A stretch of DNA of 64,000 bases. It comes from JACMQX01 sp040385105. Its GTDB lineage: Bacteria > Pseudomonadota > Gammaproteobacteria > Burkholderiales > Burkholderiaceae_C. The DNA lies in NCBI GenBank assembly GCA_040385105.1, contig JAZKHY010000047.1, positions 1 to 64,000 of the forward strand. Direction: 5' to 3'. Shown piece by piece: positions 25,683-35,710 of this stretch (its first letter is position 1; each line of letters opens with the position of its first letter). The notes beneath the pieces were generated by a model. The model ran no database searches, had not been told where the DNA came from, and worked only from the letters and a program-made list of their open reading frames with translations. The translations under genes and the position numbers were made by a program.

Positions 25683-27578
25683 GTGAATGAGTCCCGCCTT
25701 GAGCTTTGCTTCCTGAGCTATTCGCACCTGAGCCGGCTGGCGCTGGAGGTGGCGGCCGAGTTCAGCGACAGGGCCAACATCGAGATCGTGGACTACACCT
25801 TCGAGACGGCGCTGGCCCAGGCGCGTGAGCGCGCGGGCTCCGTCGATGCCTTTGTCAGTGCGGGCTCGAACGCCGCAATCTTGAAGGGCGCGCTGGAAAC
25901 GCCGGTGGCAACCATCAAGGTCACGGGCTACGACATCCTGGTGGCGCTGCGCAATGCGCGGCAGCTGTCGCGGCGCGTGGGCATCATCACCTATGGCGAC
26001 ACGATTGCCGAGCTGGATGCCGTCAAGGGCCTGCTGGACATCGACATCGTGCAGCGCGCCTACCGCACCTTTGATGAAGCGCGTTCGGCCTTCCGCGAGC
26101 TGGCGGGCGAGGGCATTGAAGTGTTCATCGGCTCCAGCATCGTGATGGAGCAGGCCGAGCAGCACAGGCTGCACGGCATCCTGGCCTATTCACCGGCCTC
26201 GGTGCGCCAGGGCATCCAGGACGCGATCGACCTGGCGCGCGTGGCACGGCTGGAGGCCGCCCGCTATGAGCAGCTCAACGGCGTGCTGCACAACCTGCAG
26301 GAAGCCGTGCTGGCGGTGGACCGGGCGGGCAGGGTGATTGCGCTGAACCCGCCGATGGAAGCGGTGCTGGGCCTGCCGCGCCAGGCGGTGCTGGGCCAGC
26401 CGGCCGAGCAGGCCGCGCCCGAACTGTCGGTGACTGACGTGCTGGCCGGCGGCCGCGAGGAGCGCCAGCAGGTGTGCCAGATCAACCGCCGCGAGTGGCT
26501 GATGAGCCGCACGCCGATCCGCGAGCGCGGGCAGGTGATAGGCGCGGTCATCACGCTGTATGACGCCACCACCATCCAGGAGGCAGACACCACGCTGCGC
26601 TCCCAGCGGCGCAGCCGCCAGCATCCGCAGGCGCGCTGGCGCTTTGGCGACCTGCAGGGCACGAGCGATGCATTCGAGCGCGCCCGTGCGGCGGCCATGC
26701 GCTTTGCCGGCGCAGGCAAGACGGTGCTGGTGACCGGCGAGAGCGGTACCGGCAAGGAGCTGTTTGCCCAGGCCATCCACAACGCGGGCGAGCGCAGCGA
26801 CAAGCCGTTCATGGCCATCAACTGCGCGGCCGTGCCCGAGACGCTGCTGGAGAGCGAGCTCTTTGGCCATGAGGAGGGTGCCTTCACCGGCTCGCGCAAG
26901 GGCGGCAAGCGCGGGCTGATCGAGGCCGCGCACACCGGCACGCTGTTCCTCGACGAGATCGGCGACATGCCGGTGCTGCTCCAGACGCGGCTTTTGCGGG
27001 TGCTGCAGGAGCGCGAGGTGGTGCGGGTGGGCGGCGTCATGCCGATACCGGTGGATGTACGGGTAATTGCCGCCACCCACCAGCCGCTGGACCAGCTGGT
27101 GGCCGAGCGGCGCTTCCGGGCCGACCTGTACTACCGGCTCAACATCCTGCGGCTGCGCCTGCCGCCGCTGCGCGAACGCGAGGCCGATATCGACGACATG
27201 GCGCAGGCCTTTGTGGCGCGCAGCCTGCGCGGCCTGGGTAGCCGGCACGAGGCGCGGGAGCTGCTGGCACCCCTGTACGCCCGCTTGCGCGGCTACAGCT
27301 GGCCCGGCAATGTGCGCGAGCTGGAGAACGTCTGCGAGCGCATCTCGGTCGTGTTTGCGCAGTACCCCAGGCTCACCGGCCCGGCCTATGCCGAGCTCGA
27401 GGTTGACTGCCCGGAGCTGTTCGCCGCCGGCGCACAGGCCGTGACCGGCGGCGCGCAATCGGGCGGGCAGCTGGCCGAGGTGCTGGCCGCCTGCCACGGC
27501 AACCGGCTGGAGGCGGCGCAGCGGCTGGGCATCAGCCGCTCGACCCTGTGGCGGCGCATGAAGGAAGCGGGTTTGTAA
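25683..27578 (+). CDS. PrpR-type sigma-54-dependent transcriptional activator
   Basis: 631 residues from GTG 25683. Residues 1-180 match the PrpR N-terminal sensor domain (FVSAGSNAAILKGALETPVA, TGYDILVALR). A PAS-like domain lies at about 195-300 (LQEAVLAVDRAGRVIALNPP). The AAA+ domain (about 320-560) has Walker A GESGTGKELFAQ, Walker B GTLFLDEIGDMP, and the sigma-54 contact loop reads GAFTGS (399-404) rather than GAFTGA. The C-terminal Fis-type HTH is AAQRLGISRSTLWRRMKEAG. It should activate the two flanking operons. PrpR senses 2-methylcitrate in enterics; the effector here is probably a related acid or CoA-pathway intermediate. Confidence 0.92.
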   Translation: MNESRLELCFLSYSHLSRLALEVAAEFSDRANIEIVDYTFETALAQARERAGSVDAFVSAGSNAAILKGALETPVATIKVTGYDILVALRNARQLSRRVGIITYGDTIAELDAVKGLLDIDIVQRAYRTFDEARSAFRELAGEGIEVFIGSSIVMEQAEQHRLHGILAYSPASVRQGIQDAIDLARVARLEAARYEQLNGVLHNLQEAVLAVDRAGRVIALNPPMEAVLGLPRQAVLGQPAEQAAPELSVTDVLAGGREERQQVCQINRREWLMSRTPIRERGQVIGAVITLYDATTIQEADTTLRSQRRSRQHPQARWRFGDLQGTSDAFERARAAAMRFAGAGKTVLVTGESGTGKELFAQAIHNAGERSDKPFMAINCAAVPETLLESELFGHEEGAFTGSRKGGKRGLIEAAHTGTLFLDEIGDMPVLLQTRLLRVLQEREVVRVGGVMPIPVDVRVIAATHQPLDQLVAERRFRADLYYRLNILRLRLPPLREREADIDDMAQAFVARSLRGLGSRHEARELLAPLYARLRGYSWPGNVRELENVCERISVVFAQYPRLTGPAYAELEVDCPELFAAGAQAVTGGAQSGGQLAEVLAACHGNRLEAAQRLGISRSTLWRRMKEAGL

Positions 27579-27673
27579 CACCGCATCAGCCCGGTTTGTC
27601 GAAAATGCGGTTTCCCGTTCGTCGTGCAGGAGGAGCGGAAATGGTCCGCCACCCACACTCAAAGGAGATCAAC

Positions 27674-28105
27674 ATGCGTTTCATGATCATGGTCAAGGCC
27701 ACCGCCGACAGCGAAGCGGGCATCATGCCCGGCGAAGAACTGCTCACCGCCATGGGCAACTACAACGAGGAGCTGGTCAAGGCCGGCATCATGCAGGCCG
27801 GTGAAGGCCTGCACCCGAGCTCGAAGGGCGCCCGCGTCCGCTTCTCGGGCAAGAGCCGCACCGTCACTGACGGCCCCTTCGCCGAGACCAAGGAGCTGGT
27901 CGCCGGTTTCTGGCTCTGGAAGTGCGTGTCACTGCAGGAGGCCATTGACTGGGTCAAGCGCTGCCCCAACCCGATGCTGACCGACTCTGACATCGAAATC
28001 CGCCAGGTGTTTGAAGCCGAGGATTTCGGCGAGGCGTTCACGCCGGAGTTGCGGGAGCAGGAGGACAGGCTGCGGGCCGAAGCGGCGAAGCTGGCAGGTG
28101 CGTAA
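27674..28105 (+). CDS. YciI-like (YCII/DGPF domain) protein
   Basis: 143 residues from ATG 27674 with an AAAGGAG ribosome site. The opening MRFMIMVKATADSEAG and the DGPF motif within SRTVTDGPFAETKELVAGFW are hallmarks of the YCII-related/DGPF family, small dimeric ferredoxin-like folds. The C-terminal 25 residues are an acidic helix. The family often accompanies ECF sigma factors, but none is encoded here. Function unknown. It probably has its own promoter in the 95 bp after the PrpR-type gene. Confidence 0.85.
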   Translation: MRFMIMVKATADSEAGIMPGEELLTAMGNYNEELVKAGIMQAGEGLHPSSKGARVRFSGKSRTVTDGPFAETKELVAGFWLWKCVSLQEAIDWVKRCPNPMLTDSDIEIRQVFEAEDFGEAFTPELREQEDRLRAEAAKLAGA

Positions 28106-28140
28106 AGCGCGGCTGGCACCGTGTGAGGCAAACTCTCCGG

Positions 28141-29130
28141 ATGTTCACAGCCCGATTTCTCATGCGTGCCAGCCAAGCCTTCAGGCGCTCCATTCTCGTC
28201 CTCGGAGCCATCCTTTTTGCCAGCCTTGTCCCTGGCATGGCCGGTGCGCAGGCGCTGCGAGACTGCCCGCCCGATGCCGCACCGCCAACGCGGGAGCTGT
28301 TTGCCGCCGCTGCTGCCAATGCGCGGGACCGCGGCCTGTTGTGGCGGGTCAGCCGGGGCGGGCACAGCTCGCACCTCTACGGCACGCTGCATGTGGGCCG
28401 CGCCGGCTGGATGGCACCGGGGCCGCTGGTGCGCGCGGCGCTGCGGGCGTCCGACACCATCGGCCTGGAACTGGACCCGCTCGACGAGACACTGCATCGC
28501 GACATGGCCGCTGCAATGGCGGCGCGTCCGCCCGCCAGGCTCCCGGCGGCGCTGCAGGAACGGCTGCGCAAGGCGTGGGCTGCAGCCTGCCTGCCGGAGG
28601 AGGCACGCGCGGGCATGGCGGCCGAGATGCAGGCCATCACCGTCGTCATGCTGTCCGTGCGCCGCGATGGCCTGCAGGTGATGCATGGCAGCGAAGTGCT
28701 GCTGTCCCTGCTCGGGCGCGGTGGCGGCCGCAACGTCATCTCGCTTGAATCGCCCGCACTGCAGCTTCAGGCCATGCTGGCGGGGGATGACGCCGAGGCG
28801 GCGGAGATGGTGCAGGGCATGCTGGACCAGCTCGATGACGGCCGCGTCGCCCGCGTGATCCGTAAAACCATCGCCGTCTGGGAGTCGGCCGACCTGGCAG
28901 AACTCGAACGCTTCCGCGAGTGGTGCGAATGCACCAGCACCGACAGCGACCGCAAGTTCATGGCGCGGCTGCTGGAAGGCCGCAACCCGGGCCTGGCTGA
29001 CCGCATAGAAGCCTTGCACACCCAGGGCCGGCGCGTTTTCGCAGGCGTGGGCGCCGCGCACATGGCCGGGCCCGAGGGGCTGCCGGCGCTGCTGCGCGCG
29101 CGGGGCTTCACGGTGGAGCGGCTTCGCTGA
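28141..29130 (+). CDS. TraB/GumN family protein
   Basis: 329 residues from ATG 28141; GTG 28123 and ATG 28162 are alternatives. A leader or membrane anchor (RRSILVLGAILFASLVPGMA) precedes the TraB/GumN domain, which shows SHLYGTLHVGRAGWMAPGPL near the N-terminus and RRVFAGVGAAHMAGPEGLPA, LLRARGFTVERL at the end. These paired G-H motifs are thought to form a metal-dependent protease-like site. Location: periplasm or envelope. The stop is 2 bp from that of the convergent codA gene. Confidence 0.85.
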   Translation: MFTARFLMRASQAFRRSILVLGAILFASLVPGMAGAQALRDCPPDAAPPTRELFAAAAANARDRGLLWRVSRGGHSSHLYGTLHVGRAGWMAPGPLVRAALRASDTIGLELDPLDETLHRDMAAAMAARPPARLPAALQERLRKAWAAACLPEEARAGMAAEMQAITVVMLSVRRDGLQVMHGSEVLLSLLGRGGGRNVISLESPALQLQAMLAGDDAEAAEMVQGMLDQLDDGRVARVIRKTIAVWESADLAELERFREWCECTSTDSDRKFMARLLEGRNPGLADRIEALHTQGRRVFAGVGAAHMAGPEGLPALLRARGFTVERLR

Positions 29131-29132
29131 TT

Positions 29133-30410
29133 TCAGCGCTCTCCAGAGAAATCAACGGTTTCCGGCCTTCCTTCAACGCTCAGCGCTGCGCTGACCCGCT
29201 GCGTGCGTGACAGCGTCCTGCCCTTGCGCCAGACCTTCAGCCGGTTCGCCCGCAGGCGGATGGCTTCAACGGTGTCCCGCGCCTGCAGCAGCACAAAGCT
29301 CGCGTCGCACCCGGCCTCCAGCCCATAGCCGCGCAGGTGCATCACCTTCGCTGCGTTCGCAGTCACGGCCTCAAAGCAGGCCCTGATGCCTTTCTGGCTC
29401 GTCATCTGCGCCACATGCAGGCCCATGTGGGCGACTTCCAGCATGTCGGCTGAGCCCATGCCGTACCACGGATCCATCACGCAGTCGTGGCCGAAGGCGA
29501 CGTTCACGCCGGCGGCCATCAGCTCGGGCACGCGGGTCATGCCGCGGCGCTTGGGATAGGTGTCGTGGCGGCCCTGCAGGGTGATGTTGATGAGCGGGTT
29601 GGCAATCACGCTGACACCGCTTTCGGCAATGAGCGGGATCAGCTTGCTCACGTAGTAGTTGTCCATGCTGTGCATGGAGGTGCAGTGCGAGCCGTTGACG
29701 CGACCCTGCAGGCCCAGGCGCTGCGCTTCAAAGGCCAGGGTCTCGATGTGGCGCGACAGGGGGTCATCCGTCTCGTCGCAATGCATGTCCACGAGTTTGC
29801 CGCGTTCGGCTGCCAGCTCGCACAGCAGCTTGACGCTGGCCGCGCCCTCGCTCATGGTGCGCTCGAAGTGGGGGATGCCGCCGACCACATCCACGCCCAT
29901 GTCCAGCGCTTTTTTCAGCGTCTCCACCCCGGTCCTGGTGCGCAGCACGCCGTCCTGCGGAAAGGCCACGAGCTGCAGGTCGATGTAGCCGGCCACCCGC
30001 TTCTTCACTTCCAGCATCGCCTCCACCGGCAGCAGGCTCGGGTCGCTGGTGTCCACATGGCTGCGGATGGCGAGCAGGCCCTTGGCCACCGCCCAGTCGC
30101 AGTAGGTGAGGGCGCGGGCGATCATGTCGTCGGCCTTGAGCAGGGGCTTCAGTTCGCCCCACAGCGCGATGCCTTCCAGCAGTGTGCCGCTTTCATTGAC
30201 ACGCGGCAGGCCGTAGCTGAGCGTGGCATCCATGTGAAAGTGCGGGTCGCAGAACGGCGGCGCGACGAGTTGGCCGGCGGCGTCTACTGTTTCATGCGCG
30301 GGAGCTTGCAGGCCTGCGGTGACTTCGGTGATCTTGCCAGCCTGTACGGCAATGGACATGCCGGTGCGGCCGTCGGGCAGCGTGGCGTTGGTGATGAGGA
30401 GGTCGAGCAT
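29133..30410 (-). CDS. codA: Cytosine deaminase (amidohydrolase superfamily)
   Basis: 425 residues, like E. coli CodA (427). Metal ligands and substrate-site motifs match: APPFCDPHFHMDATLSYGLP, IRSHVDTSDPSLLPVEAMLE, DLQLVAFPQDGVL, VDMHCDETDDPLSRHIETLA, HCTSMHSMDNYYVSKL, ANPLINITLQGRHDTYPKRR, and FGHDCVMDPWYGMGSADMLE with the catalytic Asp. It converts cytosine to uracil and ammonia. It is the last gene of a leftward run with a BMP-type transporter, upp, URC4 and URC1, so the uracil formed could feed the URC pathway. codB is absent; the ABC transporter would replace it. Confidence 0.93.
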   Translation of the reverse strand: MLDLLITNATLPDGRTGMSIAVQAGKITEVTAGLQAPAHETVDAAGQLVAPPFCDPHFHMDATLSYGLPRVNESGTLLEGIALWGELKPLLKADDMIARALTYCDWAVAKGLLAIRSHVDTSDPSLLPVEAMLEVKKRVAGYIDLQLVAFPQDGVLRTRTGVETLKKALDMGVDVVGGIPHFERTMSEGAASVKLLCELAAERGKLVDMHCDETDDPLSRHIETLAFEAQRLGLQGRVNGSHCTSMHSMDNYYVSKLIPLIAESGVSVIANPLINITLQGRHDTYPKRRGMTRVPELMAAGVNVAFGHDCVMDPWYGMGSADMLEVAHMGLHVAQMTSQKGIRACFEAVTANAAKVMHLRGYGLEAGCDASFVLLQARDTVEAIRLRANRLKVWRKGRTLSRTQRVSAALSVEGRPETVDFSGER

Positions 30411-30412
30411 GC

Positions 30413-31336
30413 TTATCTTTCTCCCTTGCGGTAGGGTTTCATCAGCGCCTGCGGGTACGCAGCCTTGCGCGCCACCAGGATGAGCGCGAGGATGGACAGG
30501 GCATAGGGCAGCATCAGGTACATCTGGTAGGGCAGCACGGCATCCCCTGACTGTTGCAGCCGCAGCTGCAGCGCGTCAAAAAACGCGAAGAGCAGGGCGC
30601 CCAGCAATGCCTTGCCCGGTCGCCAGGAGGCAAAGACAACCAGGGCCACGCAGATCCAGCCGCGGCCGTTGACCATGTTGAAGAAGAAGGCGTTGAAGGC
30701 GCTGAGCGTCAGGAAGGAGCCGGCCACGCCCATGAGCGCCGAACCGGCGACGATGGCGGCTGTGCGCGTTCTGGCGACGGACAGGCCCTGGCCTTCGGCC
30801 GCCTGCGGGTTCTCGCCGACCATGCGTACCGCCAGGCCGGCGGGCGTGCGGTACAGCACCCAGCCTATGGCGGGCACGAGCAGCAGGGCCAGCAGGGTCA
30901 GCGGCGTCTGGGTGTCCAGGATGGGGATGGGCAGCCAGTCCATGGCGCTGAAGGGCGTGATGGTGGGGGGCGTGGTGACTTTGGGGAACGTGACCCGGTA
31001 GCCGAAATAGCTGAGCGCTGTGGCCAGCAAGGTGATGCCCAGGCCCGAAACGTGTTGCGAGAGCGCCAGGCCGACGGTGAGGAAGGCATGGAGCAGGCCG
31101 AATGCGGCGCCTGCTGCTGCGGCGGCGGCCACGCCCGCCCAGAGCGGCGCGCCAGAGTACACGGCCAGCCAGCCGGCAAAGGCGCCTGCAACCATGATGC
31201 CTTCAATGCCGAGGTTGAGCACGCCTGCCCGCTCGCAGAGCAGCACGCCGAGGGTGCCGAGGATGAGGGGTGTGGCGATGCGCAGGACGGCGGTCCAGAA
31301 GGCGGCGTTGCCGAGGACGTCGAGGAGGTCGGTCAT
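30413..31336 (-). CDS. ABC transporter permease, BMP-type nucleoside/nucleobase uptake
   Basis: 307 residues from ATG 31336, which overlaps the stop of the upstream permease by 4 bp; GTG 31342 is an alternative. About 8-9 hydrophobic helices. Motifs of the BmpD/NupQ-like permease family: LLCERAGVLNLGIEGIMVAG, GITLLATALSYFGYRVTF and VRMVGENPQAAEGQGL (cytoplasmic loop contacting the ATPase). It forms the channel with the permease at 31333-32394. codA starts 3 bp after its stop. Confidence 0.92.
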   Translation of the reverse strand: MTDLLDVLGNAAFWTAVLRIATPLILGTLGVLLCERAGVLNLGIEGIMVAGAFAGWLAVYSGAPLWAGVAAAAAAGAAFGLLHAFLTVGLALSQHVSGLGITLLATALSYFGYRVTFPKVTTPPTITPFSAMDWLPIPILDTQTPLTLLALLLVPAIGWVLYRTPAGLAVRMVGENPQAAEGQGLSVARTRTAAIVAGSALMGVAGSFLTLSAFNAFFFNMVNGRGWICVALVVFASWRPGKALLGALLFAFFDALQLRLQQSGDAVLPYQMYLMLPYALSILALILVARKAAYPQALMKPYRKGER

Positions 31337-32390
31337 TTCCACCTCACCCGGTACTGCGTCAACAAGCTTGCCACCAGCACCGCGATCAGCGACGCCGCCA
31401 CGATCACGTCCGCAATGTACGTTGGCACACTCACCGCGCGGCTCATGCTGTCGGCGCCCACCAGCATGCCGGCAACGAAGACGCTGGCCGCGATCACGCC
31501 CAGCGGGTGCAGCGCAGCCAGCATGGCGATCACGATGCCGCTGTAGCCATAGCCGGGCGACATGTCGAGCGTCACATAGCTGGTGCGCCCCGCCACCTCG
31601 ATGGCGCCGGCCAGGCCGGCGAGCGCGCCGGAGAGCATGGCCACAAGGACGATGGTGCGCGTCACGGGCACACCCGCGAACGCAGCCGCGCGCGCATTGG
31701 CGCCGGTGGCGCGTATGTCAAAGCCCAGCACGGTGTACTTGAGCAGCGCCCACAGCATCACCGCCAGCGACACGGCCCACAGCAGCCCGGCATGCACGCG
31801 GGTGCGCTCGACCAGCTTGCCCAGCTCCAGGTTGCCGTGCAGCGCCACGCTTTGCGGCCAGCCCATGGCTGCCGGGTCCTTCATCGGGCCGTCCAGCATG
31901 GCGGACACGCCCAGCAGCACAATGAAATTCAGCAGCAGCGTGGTGACGACTTCATCCACGCCCAGGCGGGTTTTCAGCAGCGAGGGGCCGAGCAGCAGCA
32001 GGGCGCCTGCCAGCGCTGCCGCCAGCATCATCAGGGGGAACAGCGCCCATACCGGCCATTCAAGTCCGGTGCCGCCGTGCATGCCGCCCACGGCGATGGC
32101 GGCCAGGGCTCCCGCATAGAGCTGCCCCTCGGCGCCGATGTTGAACAGCCGCGCCTTGAAGGCGATGGTGGCAGCCAGCCCTGTCAGGATGAGCGGTATG
32201 GCGCGGGTGAGCGTCTCGCTCCAGGCGAACACCGAGCCGAAGCCGCCCTTGAGCAGCAGGCCGTAGGTCTGCATGACCGGTGCGCCGGCCCACAGCACCA
32301 GCAGCGCGCTGATCAGCAGCGTGAACGCCACCGCGCCGATGGGCGCCAGCACCAGCGCGGCGGGCGAGCTTGAGCCGCGCTTTTCCAGCC

Positions 32391-32394
<4 letters not shown>
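31333..32394 (-). CDS. ABC transporter permease, BMP-type nucleoside/nucleobase uptake
   Basis: 353 residues of the BmpC/NupP-like permease family: an N-terminal helix (AFTLLISALLVLWAGAPV), IPLILTGLAATIAFKARLFN followed by IGAEGQLYAGALAAIAVG, GVDEVVTTLLLNFIVLLGVS, and the EAA-like loop GFDIRATGANARAAAFAGVP. It is coupled by 4-bp overlaps to both the ATPase gene upstream and the second permease downstream, so the transporter subunits are made from one message. Confidence 0.92.
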
Positions 32395-33928
<1,534 letters not shown>

Positions 33929-33932
<4 letters not shown>

Positions 33933-34921
33933 TTGGCCGTGGACTTGGGTGCGTTGTCGTCCACCTTGACGGTGAACTTGCCGTCAAGGATGGCTTTTTC
34001 TTTCGCCTTCACCTTGGTGACGATGTCTGCCGGAACCTTCTTCTCGAACGTGCCCAGCGGCGCCATCTCCGAGCCCTTGTACTTCATCATCGAGTACTGG
34101 CCCACGTCCTCGGCCTTGAACTTGCCTTCCTTGACCAGCTTGATCGCGCGGTCGATGGTGGGCTCCATGTGCCACAGCGCGGAGGCCACCACCGTGTCGG
34201 GGTACTTGTCCTGCGTGTTGATCACGTTGCCGATGGCGAGCTTGCCCTTTTCCTTGGCCGCGTCGCTCACGCCGAAGCGCTCGGCGTACATCACGTCCGC
34301 GCCCTTGTCGATCATGGCGAAGGCGGCTTCCTTCGCCTTGGGCGGGTCAAACCAGCTGTTGATGAAGGTGACGGTGAACTCCACCTTGGGGTTGGTTTCC
34401 TTCGCGCCGGCCATGAAGGCATTCATCAGGCGGTTGACCTCCGGGATGGGGAAGCCGCCGACCATGCCGATCTTGTTGCTCTTGGTCATGCCGCCGGCGA
34501 CCATGCCGGTCAGGTAGGCGGGCTCCTGGATGTAGTTGTCGAACACCGAGAAGTTGGGCTCCTGCGGCTTGCCCGACGAGCCCATCAGGAACGACACCTT
34601 GGGGAAGTCCTTGGCCACCTTGCGGGCGGCGGCTTCCACCGCAAAGGCCTCGCCGACGATGAGGGTGTTGCCGCCTGTGGCGTATTCGCGCATCACGCGC
34701 TCGTAGTCGGCATTGGCCACGTTCTCGCTGGCCTTGTATTCGATCTCGCCGCGGGCTTCAGCGGCCTTCAGGGCCTTGTGGATGCGGCTGACCCACTGCT
34801 GCTCGAACGGGACGGTGTAGATGGCGGCGACCTTGAGCTTGGCCTGGGCCAGGGCGAGGCCGGGGGCGGACAGGGCCGCAACTGCGGCCAAAGACAAAAG
34901 GAAGGGACGGCGTGTAGTCAT
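33929..34921 (-). CDS. BMP-family (Med/PnrA) substrate-binding protein
   Basis: 330 residues. The leader TTRRPFLLSLAAVAALSAPG carries an RRPFLL motif that could direct Tat export. The Med/BMP domain follows: KLKVAAIYTVPFEQQWVSRI, SENVANADYERVMREYATGG, FLMGSSGKPQEPNFSVFDNY and MVAGGMTKSNKIGMVGGFPI. Characterised members bind purine or pyrimidine nucleosides. With codA and upp in the same run, cytosine, uracil or a nucleoside is the likely ligand. An AGAGGTG ribosome site precedes ATG 34921. The upp stop is 137 bp upstream, so the genes may be co-transcribed. Confidence 0.92.
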
Positions 34922-34982
34922 GAAAGCACCTCTGTAAAAAAAAGAAACTCAGGACGGAAAAAAAATTCGTGAAACACCGCGG

Positions 34983-35054
34983 AACCGGCTTTGCCGGGCC
35001 GCTGGTGTTGCCCCCTGCAAGGGGGAGGCGGCGCGCAGCGACGCTTCGGGGGTG
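34983..35054. repeat. GC-rich dispersed-repeat-like element with hairpins
   Basis: Between upp and the BMP gene lie CCGGCTTTGCCGG (34985-34997) and CCCCCTGCAAGGGGG (35011-35025), followed by a GGCGGCGCGCAGCGACGC segment and TTCGGGGGTG. As I recall, elements of this composition are scattered in intergenic regions of Comamonadaceae genomes, often at 3' ends. Only one copy is in this window, so dispersal is not shown here. It may act as an mRNA-end or attenuation structure after upp. Confidence 0.45.
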
Positions 35055-35058
35055 TTCG

Positions 35059-35688
35059 TCATTTCGTTCCGAAGATGCGGTCGCCCGCATCCCCCAGGCC
35101 GGGCAGGATGTAGCCGTGGCTGTTGAGTTCGCGGTCAATGGCGGCGGTGTAGATGGGCACGTCCGGGTGGGCCTTCTGCAGCGCCGCCACGCCTTCGGGG
35201 CAGGTCAGCAGGCAGACGAACTTGATGGACTTCGGGTTCATCTCCTTGAGCCGCTCCACGGCGGCAATGGCGGAGTTGCCGGTGGCCAGCATCGGGTCGA
35301 CCACCACCACATCGCGCTCCTGCATGTCCTGCGGCATCTTGAAGTAATACTCCACCGCCGTCAGCGTTTTCGGGTCGCGGTACAGGCCGATGTGGCCGAC
35401 GCGCGCGCCGGGCACCACGGTCAGCATGCCGTCCAGGATGCCGGTGCCCGCGCGCAGGATGGACACAAAGACGAGCTTCTTGCCGTCGATGACCCTGGCC
35501 TTCATGGTCTCCAGCGGCGTCTCGATCTCGATCTCCTGCATCGGCATGTCGCGCGTGACTTCATAAGCCATCAGCATCGACACCTCATTGAGCAGGCGGC
35601 GGAAGCTGTTGGTGCTGGCCTCCTTCTTGCGCATCAGGGTCAGCTTGTGCTGAACCAGCGGGTGGTCCAGCAGGTGTACGTTGCTCAT
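35059..35688 (-). CDS. upp: Uracil phosphoribosyltransferase
   Basis: 209 residues from ATG 35688 with a GAGGACA ribosome site. It converts uracil and PRPP to UMP. Motifs: VHLLDHPLVQHKLTLMRKKE, the flexible SILRAGTGILDGML loop, the PRPP-binding VVVVDPMLATGNSAIAAVER, CLLTCPEGVAALQKAHPDV, and the uracil-binding C-terminus YILPGLGDAGDRIFGTK. It follows URC4 by 22 bp. In the URC pathway, uracil must first be ribosylated to UMP, which this gene provides. Confidence 0.96.
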   Translation of the reverse strand: MSNVHLLDHPLVQHKLTLMRKKEASTNSFRRLLNEVSMLMAYEVTRDMPMQEIEIETPLETMKARVIDGKKLVFVSILRAGTGILDGMLTVVPGARVGHIGLYRDPKTLTAVEYYFKMPQDMQERDVVVVDPMLATGNSAIAAVERLKEMNPKSIKFVCLLTCPEGVAALQKAHPDVPIYTAAIDRELNSHGYILPGLGDAGDRIFGTK

Positions 35689-35710
35689 TCTTGTGTCCTC
35701 TTCGTTGTTT

